A stretch of DNA of 60,247 nucleotides, from positions 1 through 60,247 of IMG/VR virus record IMGVR_UViG_3300028392_000069. The stretch is one strand, 5' to 3'. The DNA is from a virus. Made by a program: the position numbers and the translations under genes. Below are positions 16,081 through 23,349 of this stretch, piece by piece. The first letter of the stretch is position 1, and every line of letters starts with the position of its first letter. The notes beneath the pieces were generated by a model, which did not search any database, was not told the origin of the DNA, and worked only from the letters and a program-made list of their open reading frames with translations.

Positions 16081-16662
16081 TCAGCACATCCTACCTTTGG
16101 TTTTACCGCGTTGAGCTATGCCATCAGCCCGCTTAGAAGCGCTGGATACCTTACCACCAGAAGCCATTTTCTTTACTTTGCCACCTTTTTTCATGCCAAA
16201 GTCACCTTCTGAGTACTGGGGTTTAAACTTATCTGGGCCAGAATCAGAGTCATCTAAGTCAGCAACTTTTTCTTTTGCTCGTGGACTAAGTTCTACCTTA
16301 TCGCGCATGTTCACGACTTTATCTACAACGTCACCAAGGCCAGATTTGTCTACAATCTTTTTACCTATGCCGGTCTTTTCGTCTATTGCACGTCCCAATT
16401 CATATCCGGCCTCTAAAGCTAAACTACCAAGTCCAGCACGGCCTCCACTGCGTGTTGTACCCCTACCACCAGCTTCTTGTTGCATCCTGCGGTTGTACTC
16501 ACTTTGAGCAGTGGGGTTTAGCCCCCTACGTATACGTTCGGCATCGGCTCTTTGGGACGCAACTACATCTTCGTTCAGATTAGGGAGTAAATCCCTAGCA
16601 TTAGTTTGTCCGGGAGAGCGGTATGTATACCCTTCTTGCGCTGGTCTATTTAAGCGGCCCAT
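16081..16662 (-). CDS. Basic protein with shared RADGIAQRGKTKG C-terminus
   Basis: A 193-residue hydrophilic, mainly helical and probably partly disordered protein. The N-terminus is MGRLNRPAQEGYTYRSPGQT, with a Gly/Arg-rich centre. The C-terminal region (GMKKGGKVKKMASGGKVSSA, then SKRADGIAQRGKTKGRMC) is the clearest copy of the tag found in two nearby proteins. A terminal Cys follows. Function unknown; late-operon expression and basic charge suggest capsid or DNA association. Confidence 0.65.
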   Translation of the reverse strand: MGRLNRPAQEGYTYRSPGQTNARDLLPNLNEDVVASQRADAERIRRGLNPTAQSEYNRRMQQEAGGRGTTRSGGRAGLGSLALEAGYELGRAIDEKTGIGKKIVDKSGLGDVVDKVVNMRDKVELSPRAKEKVADLDDSDSGPDKFKPQYSEGDFGMKKGGKVKKMASGGKVSSASKRADGIAQRGKTKGRMC

Positions 16663-16671
16663 AATTTACTC

Positions 16672-16926
16672 CTAACACTTCCATCTTGCTAGTGAAGCAG
16701 CCTTACGAGTAGGCTTACCTTTTTCGTCTTTCATCGGCCCCGGCATACCAGACATCCGCGCACAAAATGAGTTTTTGCGTGCGCCACCTTGGGGTTGTGG
16801 AGCCTTGAGGTTACTGCCTGTTGCTGCATTGTATTTAGCACGGCCTTTGGCAGTCAGCCCAGCCCCTTTGGAAACAGGCAACTTCTCGCCACGACCTACT
16901 GCAAGGGATGGGGTCTTCTTAGCCAT
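16672..16926 (-). CDS. Small basic protein (DUF6321-like)
   Basis: An 84-residue protein with VSKGAGLTAKGRAKYNAATG, then SNLKAPQPQGGARKNSFCAR, MSGMPGPMKDEKGKPTRK and a final ARWKC. This pattern is strongly conserved among tailed phages; from memory it corresponds to DUF6321. Two cysteines, many Lys/Arg. It overlaps the glycosyltransferase gene by 8 nt. Function unknown. Confidence 0.7.
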   Translation of the reverse strand: MAKKTPSLAVGRGEKLPVSKGAGLTAKGRAKYNAATGSNLKAPQPQGGARKNSFCARMSGMPGPMKDEKGKPTRKAASLARWKC

Positions 16927-17662
16927 TTGCTACTTTAAGTTTAAGCCGGGCATGTTCTTTAAGGAGCGGTTGCAAGGCATCTTGTTCAAAGTTACGCGTG
17001 AATTCTTTTGAACCTATATGTGGCAAACTAATCATAGGGTCTAAGTAAATCTTAAACCCTTCCTCGCGAGCGCGACGGCAAAATGCATAGTCCTCGCCAA
17101 TGTACTGCCCATCAATCAACAGGAAGTCAAAGATAGCATATTCATCTTCTCCATCACCATCCCCGGCGTAACGCCACTCAGGATGTTTCTCCATCATGTA
17201 ATCAATCACATGGCGGCGGATAAGCATGAACCCAGTAGGCGCACTCTCCACCCGCATAAGTCCATTCTCATCAAATTCTAACTGGTGGTCTTCATCCAAA
17301 TAAAAGTCAAGGAAGAACTTGGCGTCATCTGCACGGCGCGGATAAGTACCGGCAACCACATCTTTGTCCGTGGACAGCGCCAGTAAGCGGGTTACGGCTT
17401 CTACGTTAATGACCACATCTGCATCTACAAACAACAGGTCAGTGCAGTCAGTTTCGGTGAAGTTGCGTACCAGCTTGTTACGAGCCTTGGAGATGATAGA
17501 GCAACCAGACAGGTGAACCAGATGAATCTGGACACCCATCTTATCCAACTTGGGGACGAGTTGGGCTATGGCAAATGCAGTTCTAATATTGACTTTGCCG
17601 TCATAACACGGGATAGCAAGCATAAGCTTGCGTCCCACCAAGTTGAAGCTCTTATCAGCCAT
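16919..17662 (-). CDS. GT-A glycosyltransferase
   Basis: A 247-residue GT2-like enzyme predicted to transfer a sugar from a nucleotide donor. It starts its fold at LMLAIPCYDGKVNI (about residue 12). It has the metal-binding DxD in LLFVDADVVINVE (about 95-105) and the late acceptor/catalytic block GEDYAFCRRAREEGFKIYLD (about 195-215). No membrane segment or signal, so cytoplasmic. It lies in the structural operon between capsid-associated genes and the small basic cluster, so a virion protein or surface glycan is the likely acceptor. Donor and acceptor cannot be read. Confidence 0.8.
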   Translation of the reverse strand: MADKSFNLVGRKLMLAIPCYDGKVNIRTAFAIAQLVPKLDKMGVQIHLVHLSGCSIISKARNKLVRNFTETDCTDLLFVDADVVINVEAVTRLLALSTDKDVVAGTYPRRADDAKFFLDFYLDEDHQLEFDENGLMRVESAPTGFMLIRRHVIDYMMEKHPEWRYAGDGDGEDEYAIFDFLLIDGQYIGEDYAFCRRAREEGFKIYLDPMISLPHIGSKEFTRNFEQDALQPLLKEHARLKLKVANG

Positions 17663-18161
17663 AGAAAATGTTTACCGCCAATAGGTTAGACATCTGCGCG
17701 TAGACGCCATTTACAGCTATAACGCCATCATCAGGGATAAATGGAGAGTTGTTAAAGCTATCACTTGCGCTTACATCGTAGCTCATCAGCCAACGATCCG
17801 AATACACCATTGCTGCGCCTGCCGTAATAGACCCGGTGTTGATATCAGTAATCGTAAACGTGCTGGAGGTCAATACCGTAACTGGATAGTTGCCGTTAGT
17901 AGCTGTGCCGCCTGTGCCCGCTGCAAAATCAATACCAATCACTTGCCCAGTTACTAGGCCATGTGCTGTTTGCGTAACGGTAACTGTATATGCAGACCGC
18001 GCATAAGTTCCGGTTGTTACTGGAGCCGTAGTGGTATCAAATAGCGCCACATAGCCCGCAGTAGCAGTCCCAACAAAGGAAATGCCTTTTACGCGGTTAC
18101 GCCCAAGTACCAGAAAACCACTGGCGTTTATGTGTGCCTGTTTTACAGGTGTCTGGTTCAT
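17655..18161 (-). CDS. Capsid-region structural protein with beta insert
   Basis: The start is the ATG seven bases after AGGAG (MNQTPVKQAHINASGFLVLG), giving 168 residues; a TTG two codons upstream is less likely. Residues about 55-125 form a recurring phage beta module (TVTVTQTAHGLVTGQVIGID, then GNYPVTVLTSSTFTITD). The flanking sequence closes with VNGVYAQMSNLLAVNIFYG. It probably decorates the head or tail; unproven. Confidence 0.65.
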   Translation of the reverse strand: MNQTPVKQAHINASGFLVLGRNRVKGISFVGTATAGYVALFDTTTAPVTTGTYARSAYTVTVTQTAHGLVTGQVIGIDFAAGTGGTATNGNYPVTVLTSSTFTITDINTGSITAGAAMVYSDRWLMSYDVSASDSFNNSPFIPDDGVIAVNGVYAQMSNLLAVNIFYG

Positions 18162-18180
18162 AATCAATCTCCTATAAAGC

Positions 18181-18196
18181 AGGGGCCGAAGCCCCT
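18181..18196 (-). terminator. Intercistronic GC hairpin
   Basis: On the minus strand AGGGGC-TTCG-GCCCCT forms a six-pair stem with a UUCG loop, then gctttata without a good T-run. It sits between two late genes, so it may be an attenuator or RNA-stability hairpin rather than a full terminator. Confidence 0.5.
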
Positions 18197-18204
18197 AAGA
18201 TTAA

Positions 18205-18732
18205 TTAAGCAGACACGGGAGACTGAGTTCCGTCCGAGTTTGCAACGGCATACACGATAGTGTATTGAACAGTTCCTGCGGTTACATCAGCAACGGTAGG
18301 AGTTAATGCTGCTTGAATAATAACGTCAGTTGCGCCAACACCAATACCGTTAGGAGATGCAGTACTTGTTGCGCCAGCCCAATTAACCAATTTAGCAGCA
18401 GCATTAGTATTAGCCAAGCGGCCTTGGGCGGTGATGTCTGTAGAAGCCCAGAACAAATTTGTAGTGGCTGAAGTTCCAACTACCACATTGGCTGCGGTAG
18501 AGCCAGTAAAAGCCACTAAAGTGTCAATAAAAATACTGACAATCTGTGATCCTGCTGGGATGGTAAACAGCGTTGTAGTAGCAGTGGCTGCAGCTACAGT
18601 GCCGGTATAAACTACTTTTTTAGTCTGGGAGACTAGGGTAGTACCAGTGTTTTGAATGGTTCCAGCAGTAGTGCCGGTGGTGTTTTTTACCGTGCCAAGC
18701 AGCCAAGGGCCAAGGTGAGTTGCGAATCCCAT
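18205..18732 (-). CDS. Capsid-associated beta-rich protein
   Basis: A 175-residue Thr/Ala/Val-rich protein beginning MGFATHLGPWLLGTVKNTTG. Strands include KKVVYTGTVAAATATTTLFT and IVSIFIDTLVAFTGS. It lies just downstream of the capsid gene's terminators and behind its own promoter candidate. Short proteins of this look beside the capsid gene are often head decoration or fibre proteins; that is inference. Confidence 0.65.
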   Translation of the reverse strand: MGFATHLGPWLLGTVKNTTGTTAGTIQNTGTTLVSQTKKVVYTGTVAAATATTTLFTIPAGSQIVSIFIDTLVAFTGSTAANVVVGTSATTNLFWASTDITAQGRLANTNAAAKLVNWAGATSTASPNGIGVGATDVIIQAALTPTVADVTAGTVQYTIVYAVANSDGTQSPVSA

Positions 18733-18820
18733 GATAATTCCTTACATACAAGTTAGGTACATCAATCGGTATGTCGTCTGCCGGGACAGTTTGATGCACC
18801 GGAAAGCCCGGGTTGGATGC

Positions 18821-18850
18821 AATATATCACAAATTTAAACACCTGTGCAA
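18821..18850 (-). promoter_or_regulatory. Late internal promoter candidate
   Basis: On the minus strand TTGCAC (18850-18845), an 18-bp spacer ending TGTGA, then TATATT (18826-18821). The TGn before the -10 makes an extended -10, as in the plus-strand promoters of this genome. It lies between the capsid terminators and the next gene, so it would restart transcription. Confidence 0.5.
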
Positions 18851-18852
18851 AT

Positions 18853-18878
18853 AAAAAAAGCCCCCGAAGGAGCCTTTC
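18853..18878 (-). terminator. Terminator 2 after major capsid gene
   Basis: The minus-strand hairpin aaaggctcc-TTCG-ggggctttt (nine pairs with G-U) is followed by a T-run. Rho-independent pattern; second of a tandem pair. Confidence 0.75.
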
Positions 18879-18879
18879 T

Positions 18880-18896
18880 TAAAGCCCGAAGGCTTA
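18880..18896 (-). terminator. Terminator 1 overlapping capsid stop codon
   Basis: Minus-strand AAGCC-TTCG-GGCTT hairpin begins in the TAA of the capsid gene and is followed by TTaag. Weak alone; it probably acts with the stronger hairpin immediately downstream. Confidence 0.6.
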
Positions 18897-19805
18897 GGAC
18901 GAACCGGGCGATCCAAAGATACCCAGAGGGTCAGACACGCCGAAGCTGTAACGCTCGCGGGCCTTGTAGCGCACGTTGCCGGTATCGAAGTCGCCGTCCA
19001 TGCTGTTAGCCAGCGGAGTACGGACAAAATGCTTCAAACCGTTAGGTACATCAGTGGTCAAGAACCAGCCGTTTGTGTCGGTCAAGAAGTGGTTAACGGT
19101 GTAACCTTCAGGGATCGAACCGTTGTTCTTCAGAGCGTTGATATCGTTGTCGGTAGTACCAACACGCAGGCTGGTTTCCAACAAACGGGTAGCAACGAAC
19201 ATCAGAGATGGAGGAACAATCAGCTTAGCGGGCTTAGCTGCAATCAGCAGGCCACGCTCGTCTGTCCAGCCAGCGATCTGAATAACTGCGTTTTCCAACG
19301 AAGTCTCATTCAAGTCAGCGCCGGTAGAAGGACGATTGCTGTTAGTACCACCAGAAATCAGCGGGTGTGCTGTATTACATAAAGACACACCATCGCCATA
19401 AACGACGGTAGTGGTAAATGCATTGTTCAACACGTAAGCTGCTTTGACTTGCTTGGTATAAGCCATACCACGAGCCAGTGCCTTGGTGTAACGAGCAGAC
19501 AGCGAGTCATACAAGTTATCTTCCACAGCTTCTTCAGTGATAGAGAATCCCATTGCAATGGTTTCGTGGTTGTAACGAGCAGTCCATGCTTCCTGTGCAT
19601 TGTCATAAGCGATGGCAGAACCCTCGTTTTTGACTGGTGCGGCAGAAAAGCCCGACAGTTTCGTTTCTTCTTCAAAGCTACGCTCCGACGTTTCGGTTTC
19701 GTAGATTTCCTTGTGCTCTTCGCCGTATTTAGCGTACTCCAGACCAAACAATGCATTCAGACCGGGGAGCAGTTCTTTAAGTAGTTGTGCGCGTGAAATA
19801 GCCAT
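18894..19805 (-). CDS. Major capsid protein (HK97 fold, inferred)
   Basis: A 303-residue protein beginning MAISRAQLLKELLPGLNALF, with the N-arm/E-loop-like acidic stretch YGEEHKEIYETETSERSFEE. The spine helix is in AVEDNLYDSLSARYTKALAR. The later conserved segment (AAKPAKLIVPPSLMFVATRL) is typical of capsid proteins in this phage type. It lies two genes downstream of scaffold, has its own strong tandem terminators, and is the expected size. Assembles the icosahedral head. Confidence 0.85.
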   Translation of the reverse strand: MAISRAQLLKELLPGLNALFGLEYAKYGEEHKEIYETETSERSFEEETKLSGFSAAPVKNEGSAIAYDNAQEAWTARYNHETIAMGFSITEEAVEDNLYDSLSARYTKALARGMAYTKQVKAAYVLNNAFTTTVVYGDGVSLCNTAHPLISGGTNSNRPSTGADLNETSLENAVIQIAGWTDERGLLIAAKPAKLIVPPSLMFVATRLLETSLRVGTTDNDINALKNNGSIPEGYTVNHFLTDTNGWFLTTDVPNGLKHFVRTPLANSMDGDFDTGNVRYKARERYSFGVSDPLGIFGSPGSS

Positions 19806-19815
19806 GATTTACTCC

Positions 19816-20412
19816 TTAAACACCAGTGGTGTTGTTATATTGGTGAGTGTTAATCTTCACCAATAGTTCGGTGTAGGTATCGGCTGCGGTAGCAGTCTCA
19901 GGCACTACGTCGATAACACGGATTGGGATAGTCGCAGTAGTACCAGCACCAGTCAAGGTAACTGCATACGCGGAATCACCAGTGGTGGTGTTGCCAGCAT
20001 TCAGTACCAAAGCCAAGTTAGCTCCTACTACGGTGCGACCTGCGGAACTCATGGTCGTGCCAGACGAAACCACGGCTACTTTAAACAGTGCCATAGGATC
20101 ATCCACAACGTATGCATAAGCAAGGTTAGTAGACGTAGAAATCAAAGCAGGCAGATATTGGCCCTGAACGGTTTGACCGCTAGAGTTTACATACTGACCG
20201 CCAATACAGACGCCAACGACTGCACCAGAGTTGGTAGTGGTAGAAAGAACCAGATAACCGGTGCTGTCAATTTGTACAGTGTCGCCATTAAAAATAGCGG
20301 TTGCAAAACTAGCAGCTACGGGAATCTGACGAATAGCACCAGCATAAGGGAGGCCGTCAATTCGATTGACAGGCTTTAGACCGTATGGGGCGCTAACTGT
20401 AGGATAAGCCAT
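19816..20412 (-). CDS. Capsid-associated / decoration protein
   Basis: A 198-residue protein starting MAYPTVSAPYGLKPVNRIDG, then LPYAGAIRQIPVAASFATAIFNGD. This N-terminus is common in proteins placed directly before capsid genes in environmental podovirus-like phages. Beta-rich with no membrane segment. Probably a head decoration or minor capsid component; assignment rests on position and pattern. Confidence 0.7.
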   Translation of the reverse strand: MAYPTVSAPYGLKPVNRIDGLPYAGAIRQIPVAASFATAIFNGDTVQIDSTGYLVLSTTTNSGAVVGVCIGGQYVNSSGQTVQGQYLPALISTSTNLAYAYVVDDPMALFKVAVVSSGTTMSSAGRTVVGANLALVLNAGNTTTGDSAYAVTLTGAGTTATIPIRVIDVVPETATAADTYTELLVKINTHQYNNTTGV

Positions 20413-20429
20413 AGTTAAACTCCAAAAAA

Positions 20430-20879
20430 TTAAATACCTTTACCGAAAGTAACGCTAGAGCTTCGTTCTTTAAACAAAGGCATCCGAGGGTCGCTCTCGC
20501 GCATGTAAGTGTTATCTACAGAGTTCATTTGCGCTTCTGCTTGCCCAGCAAAATATGCATCACGTTGCTCTATAAATTCCACTGGGGTTTTGCATAGCAT
20601 CAAACCACCCACAATAACGCTATCAGGAAACTGTCCAACAGTAGAACCAAATAAACGAATCTCAGGGTGGTCAGAAGACTTTACAGGCTCCCAGCCTTCA
20701 CGTAACTTCGAAGAAAGATTTGTAGCATCGTCTTTGTTCAAAACTGAAATACGAATCCAACGAAACGCATATCCCGGTTCCGGGTTAGGGTCGGGTAGAA
20801 GTTGGGGAGGCATCCAGCGTTTAGGGCGCTCAAATTTCTCACGGGTTTCAAGTTCACGAGCTAGTTTAGATTCAGCCAT
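20430..20879 (-). CDS. Conserved capsid-module protein
   Basis: Taken from the ATG seven bases after GAGGA, the product is 149 residues; an ATG two codons earlier overlaps the scaffold stop and is possible. Features are FERPKRWMPPQLLPDPNPEP, then YAFRWIRISVLNKDDATNLS and a C-terminal MNSVDNTYMRESDPRMPLF. The pattern recurs between scaffold and capsid genes in related phages. Function unknown; perhaps assembly-related. Confidence 0.7.
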   Translation of the reverse strand: MAESKLARELETREKFERPKRWMPPQLLPDPNPEPGYAFRWIRISVLNKDDATNLSSKLREGWEPVKSSDHPEIRLFGSTVGQFPDSVIVGGLMLCKTPVEFIEQRDAYFAGQAEAQMNSVDNTYMRESDPRMPLFKERSSSVTFGKGI

Positions 20880-20881
20880 AA

Positions 20882-21799
20882 TCATTTCCTCATTTGTTCT
20901 TCAGCAACCTTACGAGCATAGAGTTCCAATGGAACACCAAGCTTTTTGGCGAGACTCACCTGTGTCTGAGTAAGCACGATTTTTCGCGGTGCAGTACTTC
21001 TAGTAGCAGGTGCTACGTTTGATTTTCGAGGCGAAGTTTGCGCATCCGCCGGTTTCTCAGATTCAAACTCATCGGGAAACACTTTTCGTAATCGAGAGTT
21101 AATTCTCTCATAATATTCATCTGACTGAGGATCGACTCCTGATTTAACTAGCTTGGTATGGAGTCCAAGGGCAAAGCTAGTCATTTCCTCGTCAACACCA
21201 AACCACTTATTGTTCTTCTGCTGCCATGATAACGCTTTTTGGTCAGGAGGAGGCGCAGAAGGTTCCGGGGTAGTTTGTACACTAGATTCTTCATCTTGTA
21301 AAGGGGCTGGGCGGTAGTTGTTAACTTTTTCAAGCTTACTTCTTACCACAGCTATATCTTCTTGGGCCTGAATAATAGCGTCGGCATCCCCAGAATACAT
21401 GGCTTGTTTGTACTTTTCCTTAGCCTCTTCCATCTCATTGGAAACCACTTTTTTGGCTTGCTCCAACAAGGCGGCTTGGTTAGTATTTAGCGAGCCTTTG
21501 AGTTTTTTGTTCTCCTCGACAACTTGCTGCGTTAACCGTAAAGCTTCATCCTTTTCCCGAAGCGCGGCATCAGCCCTACGCCTTTCTTCGTGGTACCCTT
21601 TAGAAAAATGTTTGATCCGCTTCTTTACGCTTTCGTCGTACTTAGCAAGCTCATCATCCGTAACTTCCTTTGGGGCTTCATCCATTGGGGTTCGGTTACG
21701 ATCTTCTTCGGGGGTATCGTCTTCAATCTCAATTTCAATCTCGGACTCGTTTTTGTTTTCCTGCTCATCAGGAAACTTATATTCTTCTTTAGTAGCCAT
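20882..21799 (-). CDS. Capsid scaffolding protein
   Basis: A 305-residue protein. The N-terminal 50 residues are very acidic (ENKNESEIEIEIEDDTPEED). The middle (about 55-165) is a long charged coiled coil (VKKRIKHFSKGYHEERRRAD and DEALRLTQQVVEENKKLKGS). The C-terminus is basic (PRKSNVAPATRSTAPRKIVL). Acidic head, coiled coil and basic tail before the capsid gene is the classic scaffold plan. It would guide procapsid assembly and then leave. Confidence 0.8.
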   Translation of the reverse strand: MATKEEYKFPDEQENKNESEIEIEIEDDTPEEDRNRTPMDEAPKEVTDDELAKYDESVKKRIKHFSKGYHEERRRADAALREKDEALRLTQQVVEENKKLKGSLNTNQAALLEQAKKVVSNEMEEAKEKYKQAMYSGDADAIIQAQEDIAVVRSKLEKVNNYRPAPLQDEESSVQTTPEPSAPPPDQKALSWQQKNNKWFGVDEEMTSFALGLHTKLVKSGVDPQSDEYYERINSRLRKVFPDEFESEKPADAQTSPRKSNVAPATRSTAPRKIVLTQTQVSLAKKLGVPLELYARKVAEEQMRK

Positions 21800-21808
21800 A
21801 ACAACTCC

Positions 21809-22216
21809 TTATGGACGTTGGATTCCACGGGGGTCTTGTACCACCGCTTCCACCGAGTCGTCGTTAATTAAGCGCCATTCTGTCCCGTGAATTTTCATTC
21901 GGGTTCCGGTATTGGGGCGGGTAAGAATAAAGTCACCCACCTTGCAGCTTGGGCCACTTGGAAAGCGTTTTTCATCTTTAAATGCATCTGGCCCTACTTT
22001 TGCCACAAACAATACGGGGGATAAAAGCTCCTCGTGGTGCATCATTTGTACAGTTTTTACCAGTCCAGTTGCGCTTAATTCTTCTTCCGCTTTGGGGAGC
22101 ATACAAAGAAGATGATAAGTAACCGGATCGGGTACTTGTTTTGCTTTTTCTTCCGTGGAGGTGTTAAGCACTCCAGAAAGGTTTACAGCATTAATATTAA
22201 AGTCATTCATTGGCAA
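21809..22216 (-). CDS. Hypothetical protein of the head module
   Basis: A 135-residue protein. The segment AVNLSGVLNTSTEEKAKQVP begins it, and the C-terminal half (FPSGPSCKVGDFILTRPNTG, then TRMKIHGTEWRLINDDSVEA) looks like a GroES-type small beta barrel. Phages sometimes carry co-chaperonin-like proteins with GDxVL..G...KI.G..Y..I..DDV.A patterns, and that resemblance is visible here. A co-chaperonin-like fold is therefore proposed. Function unproven. Confidence 0.6.
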   Translation of the reverse strand: MPMNDFNINAVNLSGVLNTSTEEKAKQVPDPVTYHLLCMLPKAEEELSATGLVKTVQMMHHEELLSPVLFVAKVGPDAFKDEKRFPSGPSCKVGDFILTRPNTGTRMKIHGTEWRLINDDSVEAVVQDPRGIQRP

Positions 22217-22394
22217 ATTTCTCCGCTTGTTTACGCAGGTCTTGAATATCTGACTTCACAAGGTTAAGACCGTAAATCACCCCGCAAATTCTTTGGTACT
22301 CACCAAAGTCCTTACAACCGCCGCTAGATATAGCAATGGTCATATTAGCTTTATTTTCTTCAATCTTTGATTCAATAACGTCTAGTTCAGTCAT
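22203..22394 (-). CDS. Small coiled hypothetical protein
   Basis: A 63-residue protein, mostly one or two helices (ELDVIESKIEENKANMTIAI, then VKSDIQDLRKQAEKFANE), with one Cys pair region (GGCKDFGEYQRICG). It overlaps genes on both sides by 8-14 nt. Small helical proteins of this shape sit in many phage head modules; no function known. Confidence 0.65.
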   Translation of the reverse strand: MTELDVIESKIEENKANMTIAISSGGCKDFGEYQRICGVIYGLNLVKSDIQDLRKQAEKFANE

Positions 22395-23349
22395 TTCCTA
22401 TCCTTTTGTAGTCACTCCAAGCTTTAGGAGATACAGTTTTTGCTTTGTAATCAATTCCAGAAAACGCTGCATACTCTTCCAAAGTACGTACTTTGCCTAG
22501 GGAATACACCCCCAAGTCCTCGCCTTCTATCAGTCTAGACAGGCGTTTCTCGGCTAAAGCAAGTAATGATGCGGCCTTTTCGTGGGCAACCTTATCGCTC
22601 TCTGGGTTTTCCCGACGTGGACGACGTTCTGAACTAAGGGGGTTGTCGTACAAATGGTATACGGGGGCAGCAGGTGGGCTAAAAATGTCCCAACCGTGCG
22701 TATAAGACCTAATTGCAAGCCCTTGTTCTTCCCCAGAAAAATAAAAATTAGGGTCGTAAGGTATTTCTTGTATCCAATTACCAGAGGTAAATATAAACCC
22801 GGCAAGGAGTGTAAATGTTTTAACTGGAGCCCCAGAAATTATATACCCCGGTTCATTATGCAATAAGTAAGAATTAGGTTCAAAAATTGAATTTACTTTC
22901 AAAGCCCCTAAATTTATACCCGCGTTTATAACTTCTAGCGCTACTTGCCCCTCTTTTATATAAAACGCTGTAGGAAAAGATGAAAGTATACTCTTTGGAT
23001 TTATATGCTGCATTGCAGCAAGAGTATTAATCATCCATAAATCCCAATCTTGCCCAAATAGCATGTGCGCATCAATCTGCAAATGCCATTTTTCCCCCCT
23101 ATAAAGCGTATTAGTTATGCTTCTAGCCCAGCAACAACCACGAGATTCCTCTGGATTAATGCCAATATATCTAATAGTGTCTCGCCATTCTTCTTTAATA
23201 ACGAGCCTTTTATTCACATCTTCTTGTTCCACTATACCTATGTAAATATTTTCTGGGTATTTAGCTCTTTCCAGCATATTTACAATGGTATCTAAAAGCC
23301 TCGTATCTTTATACGAGGCTATGGCAACATAGATAGTGTTGTCGCTCAT
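22387..23349 (-). CDS. GlcNAc-type glycosyltransferase
   Basis: A 320-residue enzyme resembling the Pfam GlcNAc glycosyltransferase group (PF11397). It has TIYVAIASYKDTRLLDTIVN (about 5-24), PENIYIGIVEQED, the conserved GCCWARSITNTLYRGE (about 83-98) and the metal-site block HLQIDAHMLFGQDWD (about 101-115). No membrane segment. It overlaps the portal stop by ATGA and sits between portal and scaffold, so a virion or intracellular acceptor is likely. Eukaryotic relatives modify Skp1 hydroxyproline, which makes the Pro-Thr repeats of this phage a possible but untested target. Confidence 0.8.
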   Translation of the reverse strand: MSDNTIYVAIASYKDTRLLDTIVNMLERAKYPENIYIGIVEQEDVNKRLVIKEEWRDTIRYIGINPEESRGCCWARSITNTLYRGEKWHLQIDAHMLFGQDWDLWMINTLAAMQHINPKSILSSFPTAFYIKEGQVALEVINAGINLGALKVNSIFEPNSYLLHNEPGYIISGAPVKTFTLLAGFIFTSGNWIQEIPYDPNFYFSGEEQGLAIRSYTHGWDIFSPPAAPVYHLYDNPLSSERRPRRENPESDKVAHEKAASLLALAEKRLSRLIEGEDLGVYSLGKVRTLEEYAAFSGIDYKAKTVSPKAWSDYKRIGND

